Shown here in pieces: positions 9,297 through 17,024 of a stretch of 64,000 bases of DNA. A model generated the notes under the pieces. That model saw only the letters and a list, made by a program, of their open reading frames with translations. It was not told the origin of the DNA and searched no databases. The DNA is taken from positions 372,001-436,000 of the forward strand of contig CBFFRQ010000019.1 of assembly GCA_965644315.1 (NCBI GenBank), given 5' to 3'. This DNA comes from Caecitellus pseudoparvulus (taxonomy: Eukaryota; Bigyra: Bicosoecida). Each line of letters starts with the position of its first letter. Positions within the stretch are counted from its first letter, which is position 1. Position numbers and translations under genes: made by a program.

Positions 9297-11139
9297 ATTT
9301 CCATAAACGCCTTTTACCTTTAAAAATTTGTTCTATTTGTTTAAACATTGGTCCGGAACCTTTTAAAAAATTAGTTGTGAATTTTGCGGGATTCATTCCT
9401 TGCCCTGTTAAATTAGTTCTTGTTGATGCTGTGTCTGTGTCTCCTTCTGATAAGGCATCCTCAGGGAAGTATTTCAAATATTCGTCTTCGTAATCTTCGT
9501 ATTTTTTTTTTGCTTTATTTAATCTTTTTAATATATCTAAACGTTTGGTTTTTGCTTCTTGGTCCTGTATTTCTGTTGGAACCGCTCCATATTCGCTGAT
9601 ATGTGGTAATAATTCATTACGATATATATCGTCATAAACTGTCGCTAATCTTTCAAGCTCTTCTGATGTTGGTAATTTTTTAGCTTCTTGAACTGGTGCC
9701 GCTTGTCCTGGTGGTGGTGGCTTAAATTCTGGCATTCCTCCATCTTCCGCTTGTTTTGGTTCTTTTGCTTCTCCTGTTGGTTTTCCAGCAGGACCTTTGG
9801 TAGGAAATATCGGTTTTCTATCACCTCTATTAGGTGTTGGTTTTTTAGCACCTTCGGTTGGTGCTGTTTTATTTGGTTTTGCTATTGGTGGTGCTTCTGC
9901 TCCCAATTCTTGAAGTTTATTCGTGATTTCTTCTAATGCTTTTAGTAATCCTTCTCGTTTATCTCTTGACATCTTATAGCGCATCTCTTTTCCTTTATTC
10001 TCAAATTTATTAATATGTTTTTGTAGTTCTTGATTTTCTTTCTTAAATTGTTTTAATAATTTCTTTATTTCTTTTTGTCTTTCTTCCTCCTTCTTTCTTT
10101 CTGCTTCCCTTTCTTCTTCTCTCATATCTTCAAAATCTTTTAATCCTCTTTCTTCTCCTCTATCTTTTAAGCTTGGGTTCTTTTTCTTTTTCTTGTCAGC
10201 TTCAAAATATTCTTTTATTTCATCATAAGCACTTTTATTGATAACGTCTTTTAATGATTTATAACCACGTTTTAAAATATCGTCAATTCTTTTCAATTCT
10301 GGATTAAAGATTTTATTTTTAGGTGCCATAATAATATTTTTAAATTGTTCGTTAAATGCCTGTTTTCTGGTATCTGGTGATGTTCCATAACTATTAATAA
10401 GGGCTTGTAAAGTTAAATAAATTTTAAAAATAACCTCGTAATAATCAACACGCTCTAAATAATCCAAATACAAATCGCCTCTTTTCCTTTCTTGTTTTCC
10501 GTCTCGTTTTTCAAGATAGGTTCCGAAAATATCACGCCCTAAATACAATTCATCTATATTAGTTAAATAATTATCTAAATGTGCCTCTGTAATTTGTGCG
10601 TATCTTTCTAATGTTTGTTTATCTAAATCTAAGCCGTATTGCTTCAAATTCCCTAATGCCTGTTTTGCGTCTTTATTCATTGATGAAATATAAGATAATG
10701 AAAAATCAGCACTTGTTAAAGAACTAAAAAATAACTCTAAAGAGGTTGAAACGGTATCTGGTATCTCTTGTGCTGTTTGTTGTTGTCTTTGTTGTGCTGG
10801 TAATCCTGCACTTAATTGCTCTAATTGTAAAGCCCTATTTTTAAGCTGGTTCATTATTAAATTATGCCCTTCTCTTGTTTGTGCCCCTCCAGCCGCTTGC
10901 GTCCGGTCGTGCCTGATTAAATCTTCAATTTGTTTCATTTGTGATAAATTAGAAGTATTAAAAGAATGAGAAGACATACGATTAAAACTACCTGTTGGAT
11001 TTGGCTTGGGTTGGTTTTGATATTGCCCCCTTAATGAATAATTAATATAGTTTTGAGTATTTTTTAACCCTTCCATAACTTGGCGTCGCATACGTTCCGC
11101 CTGTTCGTCATGAAACATATTAAATTTATTTTCTGTCAT
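9295..11139 (-). CDS. Coiled-coil virion-associated protein (block A)
   Basis: 614 residues from the ATG at 11139 (start MTENKFN); an ATG three codons earlier at 11148 is also possible. The N-terminal third holds a segment conserved with block B (LERYAQITEAHLDNYL, then the GRDIFG motif). The middle is highly charged coiled coil (Lys/Glu-rich), followed by a Pro/Lys-rich linker. The C-terminus has LTGQG and LKGSG, matching the adenovirus protease consensus (M/I/L)xGx-G. This suggests a scaffold or internal virion protein trimmed during maturation. The block B homologue is 27315-29207. No named family was recognised. Confidence 0.7.
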   Translation of the reverse strand: MTENKFNMFHDEQAERMRRQVMEGLKNTQNYINYSLRGQYQNQPKPNPTGSFNRMSSHSFNTSNLSQMKQIEDLIRHDRTQAAGGAQTREGHNLIMNQLKNRALQLEQLSAGLPAQQRQQQTAQEIPDTVSTSLELFFSSLTSADFSLSYISSMNKDAKQALGNLKQYGLDLDKQTLERYAQITEAHLDNYLTNIDELYLGRDIFGTYLEKRDGKQERKRGDLYLDYLERVDYYEVIFKIYLTLQALINSYGTSPDTRKQAFNEQFKNIIMAPKNKIFNPELKRIDDILKRGYKSLKDVINKSAYDEIKEYFEADKKKKKNPSLKDRGEERGLKDFEDMREEEREAERKKEEERQKEIKKLLKQFKKENQELQKHINKFENKGKEMRYKMSRDKREGLLKALEEITNKLQELGAEAPPIAKPNKTAPTEGAKKPTPNRGDRKPIFPTKGPAGKPTGEAKEPKQAEDGGMPEFKPPPPGQAAPVQEAKKLPTSEELERLATVYDDIYRNELLPHISEYGAVPTEIQDQEAKTKRLDILKRLNKAKKKYEDYEDEYLKYFPEDALSEGDTDTASTRTNLTGQGMNPAKFTTNFLKGSGPMFKQIEQIFKGKRRLWK

Positions 11140-11219
11140 TATATACATATATAAAATAAATTATATAAATGATATAATATTTTTTAACATTATATTATTT
11201 AGATATTTATAATAAATAT

Positions 11220-11831
11220 TTAATCCATTAATTTATTTTCTTTGATATATTTTGAGGCTTGACCTAATGTAAAGCCATATTTTTTCATTAATTCTTTTAT
11301 TAATTGTCCTCGTTTCTTTTGTTTTGCTGATGGTTGGCGTTTTTTCTTTTTTTGTGCTTTCCCGTATCCTACCGCTTCTAAACCTGCTTTAATTTTATCA
11401 CCATATGGCAGCACGGGTGAAATTGTTTTAATAACTTTTCCTGCGGGTTTCCATACTGCGTTAAAACCCCGCTTGAAACCATCCCAGAAGCTTTCCCCGC
11501 CTTCTAAATGCTTAAAATGTTTTTGTAATTCCCGGGCATATTCTTCGCCTAGTTTAGCACCTCCAGCAGCTCCACCATTTAAAAAATCTCCTTGAACTCT
11601 ACCTCCTCGTTTCTTGGGTGGTTTTTCAAGACTTCTATTGGTTCCTAATAAACCGTCTAAACGTTTATAATTAATATTATCAAATGTTTTTTCTTTGTTT
11701 TTTAAATCGCCGTAATAAGTCTGACCTCCTACCGTTCTTTCACAACATCCCGCCCCGCTTTGATTTTCTAACGTTCTATTTTGTTCGAGTTTTAATAATA
11801 ATTCTCTGACTTCGTTATTATTCATTGACAT
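11220..11831 (-). CDS. pVI-like amphipathic virion protein (block A)
   Basis: A 203-residue basic protein. Two adenain-type sites of the form LxGG-x are present: LNGGA at 84-88 and LEGGE at 109-113. The second is followed at once by an amphipathic segment (SFWDGFKRGFNAVWKPAGKV, 114-133). This layout, a GG site then a Trp/Phe-rich amphipathic helix, is that of adenovirus pVI, the membrane-lytic protein. The Lys-rich C-terminus ends in a SAP-like helix pair (GFTLGQASKYIKEN). The gene overlaps the next upstream gene by one base. The block B homologue is 29271-29912. The pVI analogy is inference from layout. Confidence 0.6.
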   Translation of the reverse strand: MSMNNNEVRELLLKLEQNRTLENQSGAGCCERTVGGQTYYGDLKNKEKTFDNINYKRLDGLLGTNRSLEKPPKKRGGRVQGDFLNGGAAGGAKLGEEYARELQKHFKHLEGGESFWDGFKRGFNAVWKPAGKVIKTISPVLPYGDKIKAGLEAVGYGKAQKKKKRQPSAKQKKRGQLIKELMKKYGFTLGQASKYIKENKLMD

Positions 11832-13834
11832 TATATAGATTTAGAAAATTTATTTAATATCTTAAATAATATATTTTGTAAATCTTGTAAGTTTTCTTCC
11901 ATATTATCAGGATGTTTTAATATTGCTTTTATACTTAATAAAATATTTTTTTCATTTTTTAAATATTCATTAACAGAATAAATATTGGATAATCTATATA
12001 TAAAACTTTCTATAACATTTATTATTTTTTCATTATTTGAATATTCAGTTTTAGATATTTTCATAACATTTAATAACGCCTCAATATCATTAATAACACT
12101 ATATATAATACCGGCTTGACCGTTAAAAAAATTTGTTAGTTCTTTTAATCTTCTTAATGCTCTTTTTTTGGTTTCTTTATTTTTTGTATATGTGAAAGTA
12201 TGTTTTAATTTTGAATATTCACGCTTTAGAGCTTTGAAATATTGACCCTTTATTTTATATGTTCTTATTTGGTCGTTTAAATTATCTTTCACATTAACCA
12301 TAAAATTATTTATTCTTTTATTTGTTTTATCGTCTCGTAATTCATAGATTATAGAAAAATCAATAAATTTATTTCTTGTAAATCCTACAACGTCTAATTT
12401 AAATAATCCATCACTTTTAAAAGCATCTAATAAACTAATATATTTATTTTTTGATAATTCTTTATAACCGTCTAATATTTCTTCTGGAGTCCATCTTAAA
12501 ATATGATATCTTAATTTATTTTTTATAATATCTAATTCGTCCGGTGTTGGTTTTGCTTTAATGAGTTTTAATAATTCTTGTTTTTCATGTTTTGATAAAA
12601 AATATAATTTATCTTTTATATCTTTCTTAATTTGTTTTTGGTTATATCCTATTAATCTATTATTTTTATAATATATATCATTGTTTAAAATTTTAAATTC
12701 TGGAAATTCTCCTATTTTAATATCTCCTAAATATATATTTTTTGTATTCAATATATTTAATATTTTGTCTTGAAATTTATTTTCTAAATCCTCTAAGTTT
12801 TTAACCTTTATAACCTCGTATAAATCAAAATCTGAAGGATATAAAGTAGCCTTAATAGCTGATGAGCCCATAACCTCAACATTTTTATAATTGAATGATA
12901 ATAATTTTATTATTTCGTTTGTTTCTATTCCATAATTTATAGGTTTCTTTTTTGTTAATATATTAGCTTCTGCCCCTGCTCCTGTAAGTTTATTCCACCA
13001 AGCCCCCAGCCTTGTTGTCATTTTAGCAAAGGGTGATAAATAAGACGCTTTCTTCTCTAATTCATTATAAATCTCTTTAATATCCTGAAAAACGAATTCT
13101 TTATTTCTTTGGTTATCAAGGTTATTGGCTGTTAAAACTGACATAATAAAATTTTGACAATTATTATTAAAGGCGTCATAATCAAAAAATAATTTATCCC
13201 CCATAAATTCTCTTGTTTTATTCACCATTTGATTTAATGTTAAACCTCCTTTATAATTTTCAACCGTTGTTGCTTCGCTTAATTCTGTATATGATTTCTT
13301 ATAATTAAATGATATATTAACCTCTGCTAATTTTTCTAAAATCACGTATCGCCCATCAATGGATAAAACCAAAGCCAAGTGAAAAAATTTATCAAATCCG
13401 TGCTGTTCCATTAATTGTTTAAAATATCCAAATGATAACGTATCTAAAATACTAACTAACGTTTTATTTACTGGTGTTCTAATAATTGTTATATTATTAA
13501 TTATTTTATCTCCTACTTCTTCTAATGTTCGTCTGCTTTCATTTGTTAAACGTGTTCTATAATCAAAAGGCTTTGTTATTGTATCTTCTATTTTTTGAAC
13601 TGGTTTAAATGTATCTTTTACCTTATTATAACCTTTCTTTAAAAATGAAAATGTTGAATTTGCTTTGCTTCTGAAAAAATCTTTTATTCCTGCTCCTGTT
13701 TGTATATCATGTTTTAGAACTGTTATAATATCTTTTTTTTTAAAATTTGAGGGTGGATATTTTCCATATTGATATTTAAAAAATTCTTTTAATTCTTGTT
13801 TTTTAAATTTATTCAAGTTCATATTAAATAACAT
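11831..13834 (-). CDS. Permuted papain-fold plus nucleotidyltransferase two-domain protein (block A)
   Basis: A 667-residue protein. Residues 5-40 look like a SAP/LEM-type helical unit, followed by an amphipathic stretch (FFRSKANSTFSFLKKGYNKV). Residues 110-240 carry His152 (FFHLALV) before Cys226 (NNCQNF), the His-then-Cys order of permuted papain-fold enzymes (LRAT/PPPDE type). Residues 318-480 carry a polymerase-beta-type nucleotidyltransferase signature: GSSAIKATLYPSDFDLYE with the D335-x-D337 pair, and a later KLDVVGF...DFSIIYEL. The site LTGAG (283-287) between the two domains fits the maturation protease consensus. Lying among virion genes, it may be packaged. The block B copy is frameshifted. 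Domain calls are by motif only. Confidence 0.6.
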   Translation of the reverse strand: MLFNMNLNKFKKQELKEFFKYQYGKYPPSNFKKKDIITVLKHDIQTGAGIKDFFRSKANSTFSFLKKGYNKVKDTFKPVQKIEDTITKPFDYRTRLTNESRRTLEEVGDKIINNITIIRTPVNKTLVSILDTLSFGYFKQLMEQHGFDKFFHLALVLSIDGRYVILEKLAEVNISFNYKKSYTELSEATTVENYKGGLTLNQMVNKTREFMGDKLFFDYDAFNNNCQNFIMSVLTANNLDNQRNKEFVFQDIKEIYNELEKKASYLSPFAKMTTRLGAWWNKLTGAGAEANILTKKKPINYGIETNEIIKLLSFNYKNVEVMGSSAIKATLYPSDFDLYEVIKVKNLEDLENKFQDKILNILNTKNIYLGDIKIGEFPEFKILNNDIYYKNNRLIGYNQKQIKKDIKDKLYFLSKHEKQELLKLIKAKPTPDELDIIKNKLRYHILRWTPEEILDGYKELSKNKYISLLDAFKSDGLFKLDVVGFTRNKFIDFSIIYELRDDKTNKRINNFMVNVKDNLNDQIRTYKIKGQYFKALKREYSKLKHTFTYTKNKETKKRALRRLKELTNFFNGQAGIIYSVINDIEALLNVMKISKTEYSNNEKIINVIESFIYRLSNIYSVNEYLKNEKNILLSIKAILKHPDNMEENLQDLQNILFKILNKFSKSI
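11842..11845 (-). promoter_or_regulatory. TCTA promoter motif before the pVI-like gene
   Basis: TTTTCTAAATCTATATA context, 10 nt before the ATG ending at 11831, inside the 3' end of the upstream gene. A second TCTA lies 4 nt before the ATG. Confidence 0.45.
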
Positions 13835-13851
13835 TATAAAAAATCTTTTAT

Positions 13852-13855
13852 TAGA
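13852..13855 (-). promoter_or_regulatory. TCTA promoter motif before the papain/NTase gene
   Basis: TCTA 17 nt before the ATG at 13834, in the 36-bp gap between this gene and polB. Confidence 0.35.
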
Positions 13856-13870
13856 TTCTTTATAATATTT

Positions 13871-15823
13871 TTAGATTATTTTATTTACATTTACTATATT
13901 GATTTTATCTTTTTCATATTCTATTTTTAATCCTCCTAATTCGTTATTCCTTAATTTATCTTTGCCTAATCCTTGAATTTCATTAATAATTATATTTTTA
14001 TCGGTTATAAATCCATCTGTGTGTATTCTATATATTTTATTTGTATCTTTTATATATTTTTCAATTATTGAAGATATTAAAACCCGCCCTTTAGCTGTAA
14101 GAAAACAACTCAAGCGGCTTAAATCTGTATTAAATGGATTATCTGGGCTGTAATTCACAATATAATTTTTATTATCATTAGAAGGATGAATAAAATTAAT
14201 ATTGTTTATACTTTGATTATATGTTTTTAATGATGTTATTTTAAAATTCTTAGAACATAACAAACCCCATAAACGATTTAATAACATTTTAGGGATTTTA
14301 TTTGTTTTATATTTTTGTTTTAATGTTATCATCTTTTTAACGTAATCTTTAAAAACCATTGAACCATTAACCCGGCTTTTAGAATCATAGAATAAAAAAT
14401 TATATCTTCCATCTTGGATTAATTCAATATTATAATTGAGTTCTTTTGCTCTGGTTAATTCGTAGCTAGTGTAAAAATTAGATTGTTTCACATTAAATAA
14501 GGCATCGTCAATTTTTCCTGTTATTTTTGCTCTATAAATTCCAAATCTATAAAATTTTGGAGTTTCTGTTAATTTTTCAAATTTACCTGTTTTAGTTGGC
14601 ATTAAAAAATGTTGATGTTGTAGAATATATGGATATTGACTGTTAATATCATAACATCTAACATTTTTATATTTTCCTTTCTTACAATGGATTAAACCAC
14701 CACTAAAACATTTATTTAAAAAATGGATTTCTAATGGATTTTCTAAAGGTTCAATATTTAATTTTTGAGAAATATAATAACATTCATTTTTAATAAAATC
14801 TGAGATTGATTTGAATTTTAATATATCAACATCTTTTTTAATTTCGTTAATATCATTCTTATATTTTTCATATTCTGATTTAATATCATTCTTTGTGTTG
14901 GATTGGTAAAAATGAAAATGTTTTTTATAGATGTCTTTATAAAAAGTTATCTTATCGGTCTTTTCTTCTGTGATTCCATCATAATAAATAATGAAATCTA
15001 AATTTTCCTGATATATGATAATTTTTAAATCTGATTTATGTTTTTTGATTCCTGATAATCCTTTTCTTTTATTATATTTATTTTTTAAATGTCCGTCTTT
15101 GTATTGTAAATTAACTGTTTGTGGGTTTGACTTGGTTGATAAAATAGGATTCTCAAAACCATAAACATTAATGTTAATATTTAGTTTATCTTCTATTTTT
15201 GAAATGTCCTTTAATGGCACTTTGTCTTTTCTATCTAAATTTAAAAAATTCTTTAAACGTCCCGCAGTTGTAAAAGGTTTCATCCTGTCTTCTCCTATTA
15301 CTCGTCTTATAGATAAATATAAACAATCGTTATATTCACTGTTTGCTCCTGCTTCTGTTTGTTCTGGTTCTATATGTGGTCTTGTTGTAATACATACACC
15401 ATAAACATATTTAATATTAGGTGCGTTATATTGATTAAAAAAATCTTTAATTTTGATTCTTTGTCCTGGATTCTTAAAACCATTTGAAATATTACGCCAT
15501 CCAATAGAAAATAAAACGCTTATATTATAATCTAAGTTTCTATATTGTGCCAATTTTGATAATACATTTAAATAATTTTGAGTTGTTTTTATTGTTGTCC
15601 CTTTTAATTGCTCTCTTACTGTTTGAGAATAATATTTTAAATCCTCAGGGTTATCGATTGTATCATCAAAATTTAAATAATCGCTTTCGTCATTATCAGA
15701 AACTCCAAATAAAGTAATTTTTAAATCTCCATCTTTATATTTTTTTGTTTTCTGGTCTAATGTCTTAAATGTTAAAGCTGCTTTTTGTTCGTTTCTTGTG
15801 AATGTTGGTTTCTCTTGAGCCAT
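13871..15823 (-). CDS. Protein-primed-type family B DNA polymerase with OTU-like N-terminal segment
   Basis: A 650-residue protein. The palm motifs are in order: the GG motif (FSGGLIHC, 373-380), motif A YDINSQYPYIL from 391, motif B LLNRLWGLL at 514-522, and motif C IHTDG at 600-604. Motif C has His where most family members have the first Asp of DTD, while Asp603 is kept. No clear 3'-5' exonuclease motifs were seen. Residues 163-176 (EYNDCLYLSIRRVI) resemble the catalytic loop of OTU-type cysteine proteases. The product should replicate a linear genome by protein priming. The promoter block shared with the helicase lies just upstream. It is absent from block B. Confidence 0.82.
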   Translation of the reverse strand: MAQEKPTFTRNEQKAALTFKTLDQKTKKYKDGDLKITLFGVSDNDESDYLNFDDTIDNPEDLKYYSQTVREQLKGTTIKTTQNYLNVLSKLAQYRNLDYNISVLFSIGWRNISNGFKNPGQRIKIKDFFNQYNAPNIKYVYGVCITTRPHIEPEQTEAGANSEYNDCLYLSIRRVIGEDRMKPFTTAGRLKNFLNLDRKDKVPLKDISKIEDKLNININVYGFENPILSTKSNPQTVNLQYKDGHLKNKYNKRKGLSGIKKHKSDLKIIIYQENLDFIIYYDGITEEKTDKITFYKDIYKKHFHFYQSNTKNDIKSEYEKYKNDINEIKKDVDILKFKSISDFIKNECYYISQKLNIEPLENPLEIHFLNKCFSGGLIHCKKGKYKNVRCYDINSQYPYILQHQHFLMPTKTGKFEKLTETPKFYRFGIYRAKITGKIDDALFNVKQSNFYTSYELTRAKELNYNIELIQDGRYNFLFYDSKSRVNGSMVFKDYVKKMITLKQKYKTNKIPKMLLNRLWGLLCSKNFKITSLKTYNQSINNINFIHPSNDNKNYIVNYSPDNPFNTDLSRLSCFLTAKGRVLISSIIEKYIKDTNKIYRIHTDGFITDKNIIINEIQGLGKDKLRNNELGGLKIEYEKDKINIVNVNKII

Positions 15824-15836
15824 TATATATATTATA

Positions 15837-15869
15837 CTAGATAAAATATTTTTTCTTTAAACATATTTT
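15837..15869 (-). promoter_or_regulatory. Conserved 33-bp promoter block before polB
   Basis: A 33-bp block containing GTTTAAAGAAAA and TATTTTATCTAG is identical before polB, the repeat protein and the helicase. TCTA lies 14 nt before the ATG. Three identical copies suggest coordinated expression of the replication genes. Confidence 0.7.
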
Positions 15870-15883
15870 ATTTAGATATTTTC

Positions 15884-16669
15884 TTAAATTATAAAATCAT
15901 CTCTTGAAATATTATTAAATAGTCCTAATCTTTCAGCATTATCAGGATGATAAACAACGCTTAAGAATTCATCTAATACATTTTTATAATGTTTTTTGTG
16001 TTTTTCTTTATGTTGTTGAATTTGTTTATAATCATTTAATATTTTAGAAGACCATTTAAAATGTGGAAATATTGATATTAAATCATAAAAGAAACATTCT
16101 TTTTTTTCAATTGATGATATATCCCATTTTTTGCGTGGATACTTATATAACCATTCTATTTTAAAATTATCAGATAATGTTATTAATCCAAATTTCCATT
16201 TTATATTTTTACATTCATTAACCCAGCTAATATCAAAATTATCATTATATAATAATAAGCATTTGTCCCATTTATCATAATGAATAGAATTTATTATATT
16301 AGTATTTATAAAATTCTGAAATGATAAATATTCATAATTCCAGTATTTATCAGGGTATTTTTTAACGAATTCAAAATCCTCTTTATTTTTTATAAATTTT
16401 GATAATGTATAATATCGCCAGTCTTTGTCAGGGTATTTTTTAACGAATTCAAAATCCTCTTTATTTTTAATTTTTCTTGATAATGTGTAATAATTCCAGT
16501 CTTTATCAGGGTATTTTTTGACGAAATCCAAATCTAAATCTTTTAATCCAGAAACGAAATCATAATTCCATTTCTCGTTATGTGGGTCTTTTTTAATATC
16601 TTTCATATCATATTTTGTGTAAATAATTTCAAAATTTACAAAACTCCTGCTAAAATCAATGTAAGCCAT
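15884..16669 (-). CDS. 26-residue tandem-repeat protein
   Basis: A 261-residue protein rich in Trp, Lys, Asp and Tyr. About residues 35-125 consist of 26-residue repeats of the type DFEFVKKYPDKDWNYYTLS. The repeats degrade towards the C-terminus (WVNECKNIKWKFGLITLSDN, WLYKYPRKKWDISS), so the whole protein is probably built from this unit. The last 40 residues (YHPDNAERLGLF) differ. Similar Trp-rich repeats occur in proteins of giant viruses. Binding or decoy roles are speculation. It shares the promoter block with polB and helicase. No copy is present in block B. Confidence 0.6.
   Translation of the reverse strand: MAYIDFSRSFVNFEIIYTKYDMKDIKKDPHNEKWNYDFVSGLKDLDLDFVKKYPDKDWNYYTLSRKIKNKEDFEFVKKYPDKDWRYYTLSKFIKNKEDFEFVKKYPDKYWNYEYLSFQNFINTNIINSIHYDKWDKCLLLYNDNFDISWVNECKNIKWKFGLITLSDNFKIEWLYKYPRKKWDISSIEKKECFFYDLISIFPHFKWSSKILNDYKQIQQHKEKHKKHYKNVLDEFLSVVYHPDNAERLGLFNNISRDDFII
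16345..16535. repeat. Tandem DNA repeat inside the repeat-protein gene, 78-bp period
   Basis: Near-identical units including CAGGGTATTTTTT begin at 16351, 16429 and 16507, a 78-bp period that equals 26 codons. The first two units are almost identical in DNA, pointing to recent expansion. Confidence 0.75.
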
Positions 16670-16678
16670 TATATATAC

Positions 16679-16711
16679 CTAGATAAAATATTTTTTCTTT
16701 AAACATATTTT
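16679..16711 (-). promoter_or_regulatory. Conserved 33-bp promoter block before the repeat-protein gene
   Basis: Identical to the 33-bp block before polB and helicase, with TCTA 10 nt before the ATG. A second partial copy (CTAGATAAAATATTTTTT on the plus strand) begins at 16726. Confidence 0.7.
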
Positions 16712-16743
16712 ATTTTTTAAAAATCCTAGATAAAATATTTTTT

Positions 16744-16983
16744 TTAATTTTCAAAAGCTTTCATTATCTTTAAGTGTTTATGCTTTAATCCTCGGCAGTG
16801 TTTAGGGTAATTGTAAAATTTAACGTCTTTTTCGCATATATCACACCTTATAACCCGGTTCATTTGCTTTAATATTTTATCTTTGTTTTTTTCATAATAT
16901 TTCTTATTATATTCTCTGACTTTTTCAGGCTCTTTAGATGGTGTTATTTTCTTTTCAGGTTTTAAAGAATTTTCAATATTCAT
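16744..16983 (-). CDS. Small zinc-finger protein
   Basis: A 79-residue basic protein. CDICEKDVKFYNYPKHCRGLKHK near the C-terminus gives a C-x2-C...H-x(n)-H layout of a C2H2-type finger (Cys50, Cys53 and two His). The N-terminal half is Lys-rich (KKYYEKNKDKILKQ). Small fingers of this type are common in giant viruses and their satellites and probably bind nucleic acid. TCTA lies 10 nt upstream. Confidence 0.65.
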   Translation of the reverse strand: MNIENSLKPEKKITPSKEPEKVREYNKKYYEKNKDKILKQMNRVIRCDICEKDVKFYNYPKHCRGLKHKHLKIMKAFEN

Positions 16984-16993
16984 TAATTGAATA

Positions 16994-16997
16994 TAGA
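16994..16997 (-). promoter_or_regulatory. TCTA promoter motif before the zinc-finger gene
   Basis: TTTTCTATATTCAATTA context, 10 nt before the ATG. Confidence 0.45.
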
Positions 16998-17024
16998 AAA
17001 TTATTTTTTTAAATATTAAAAATC

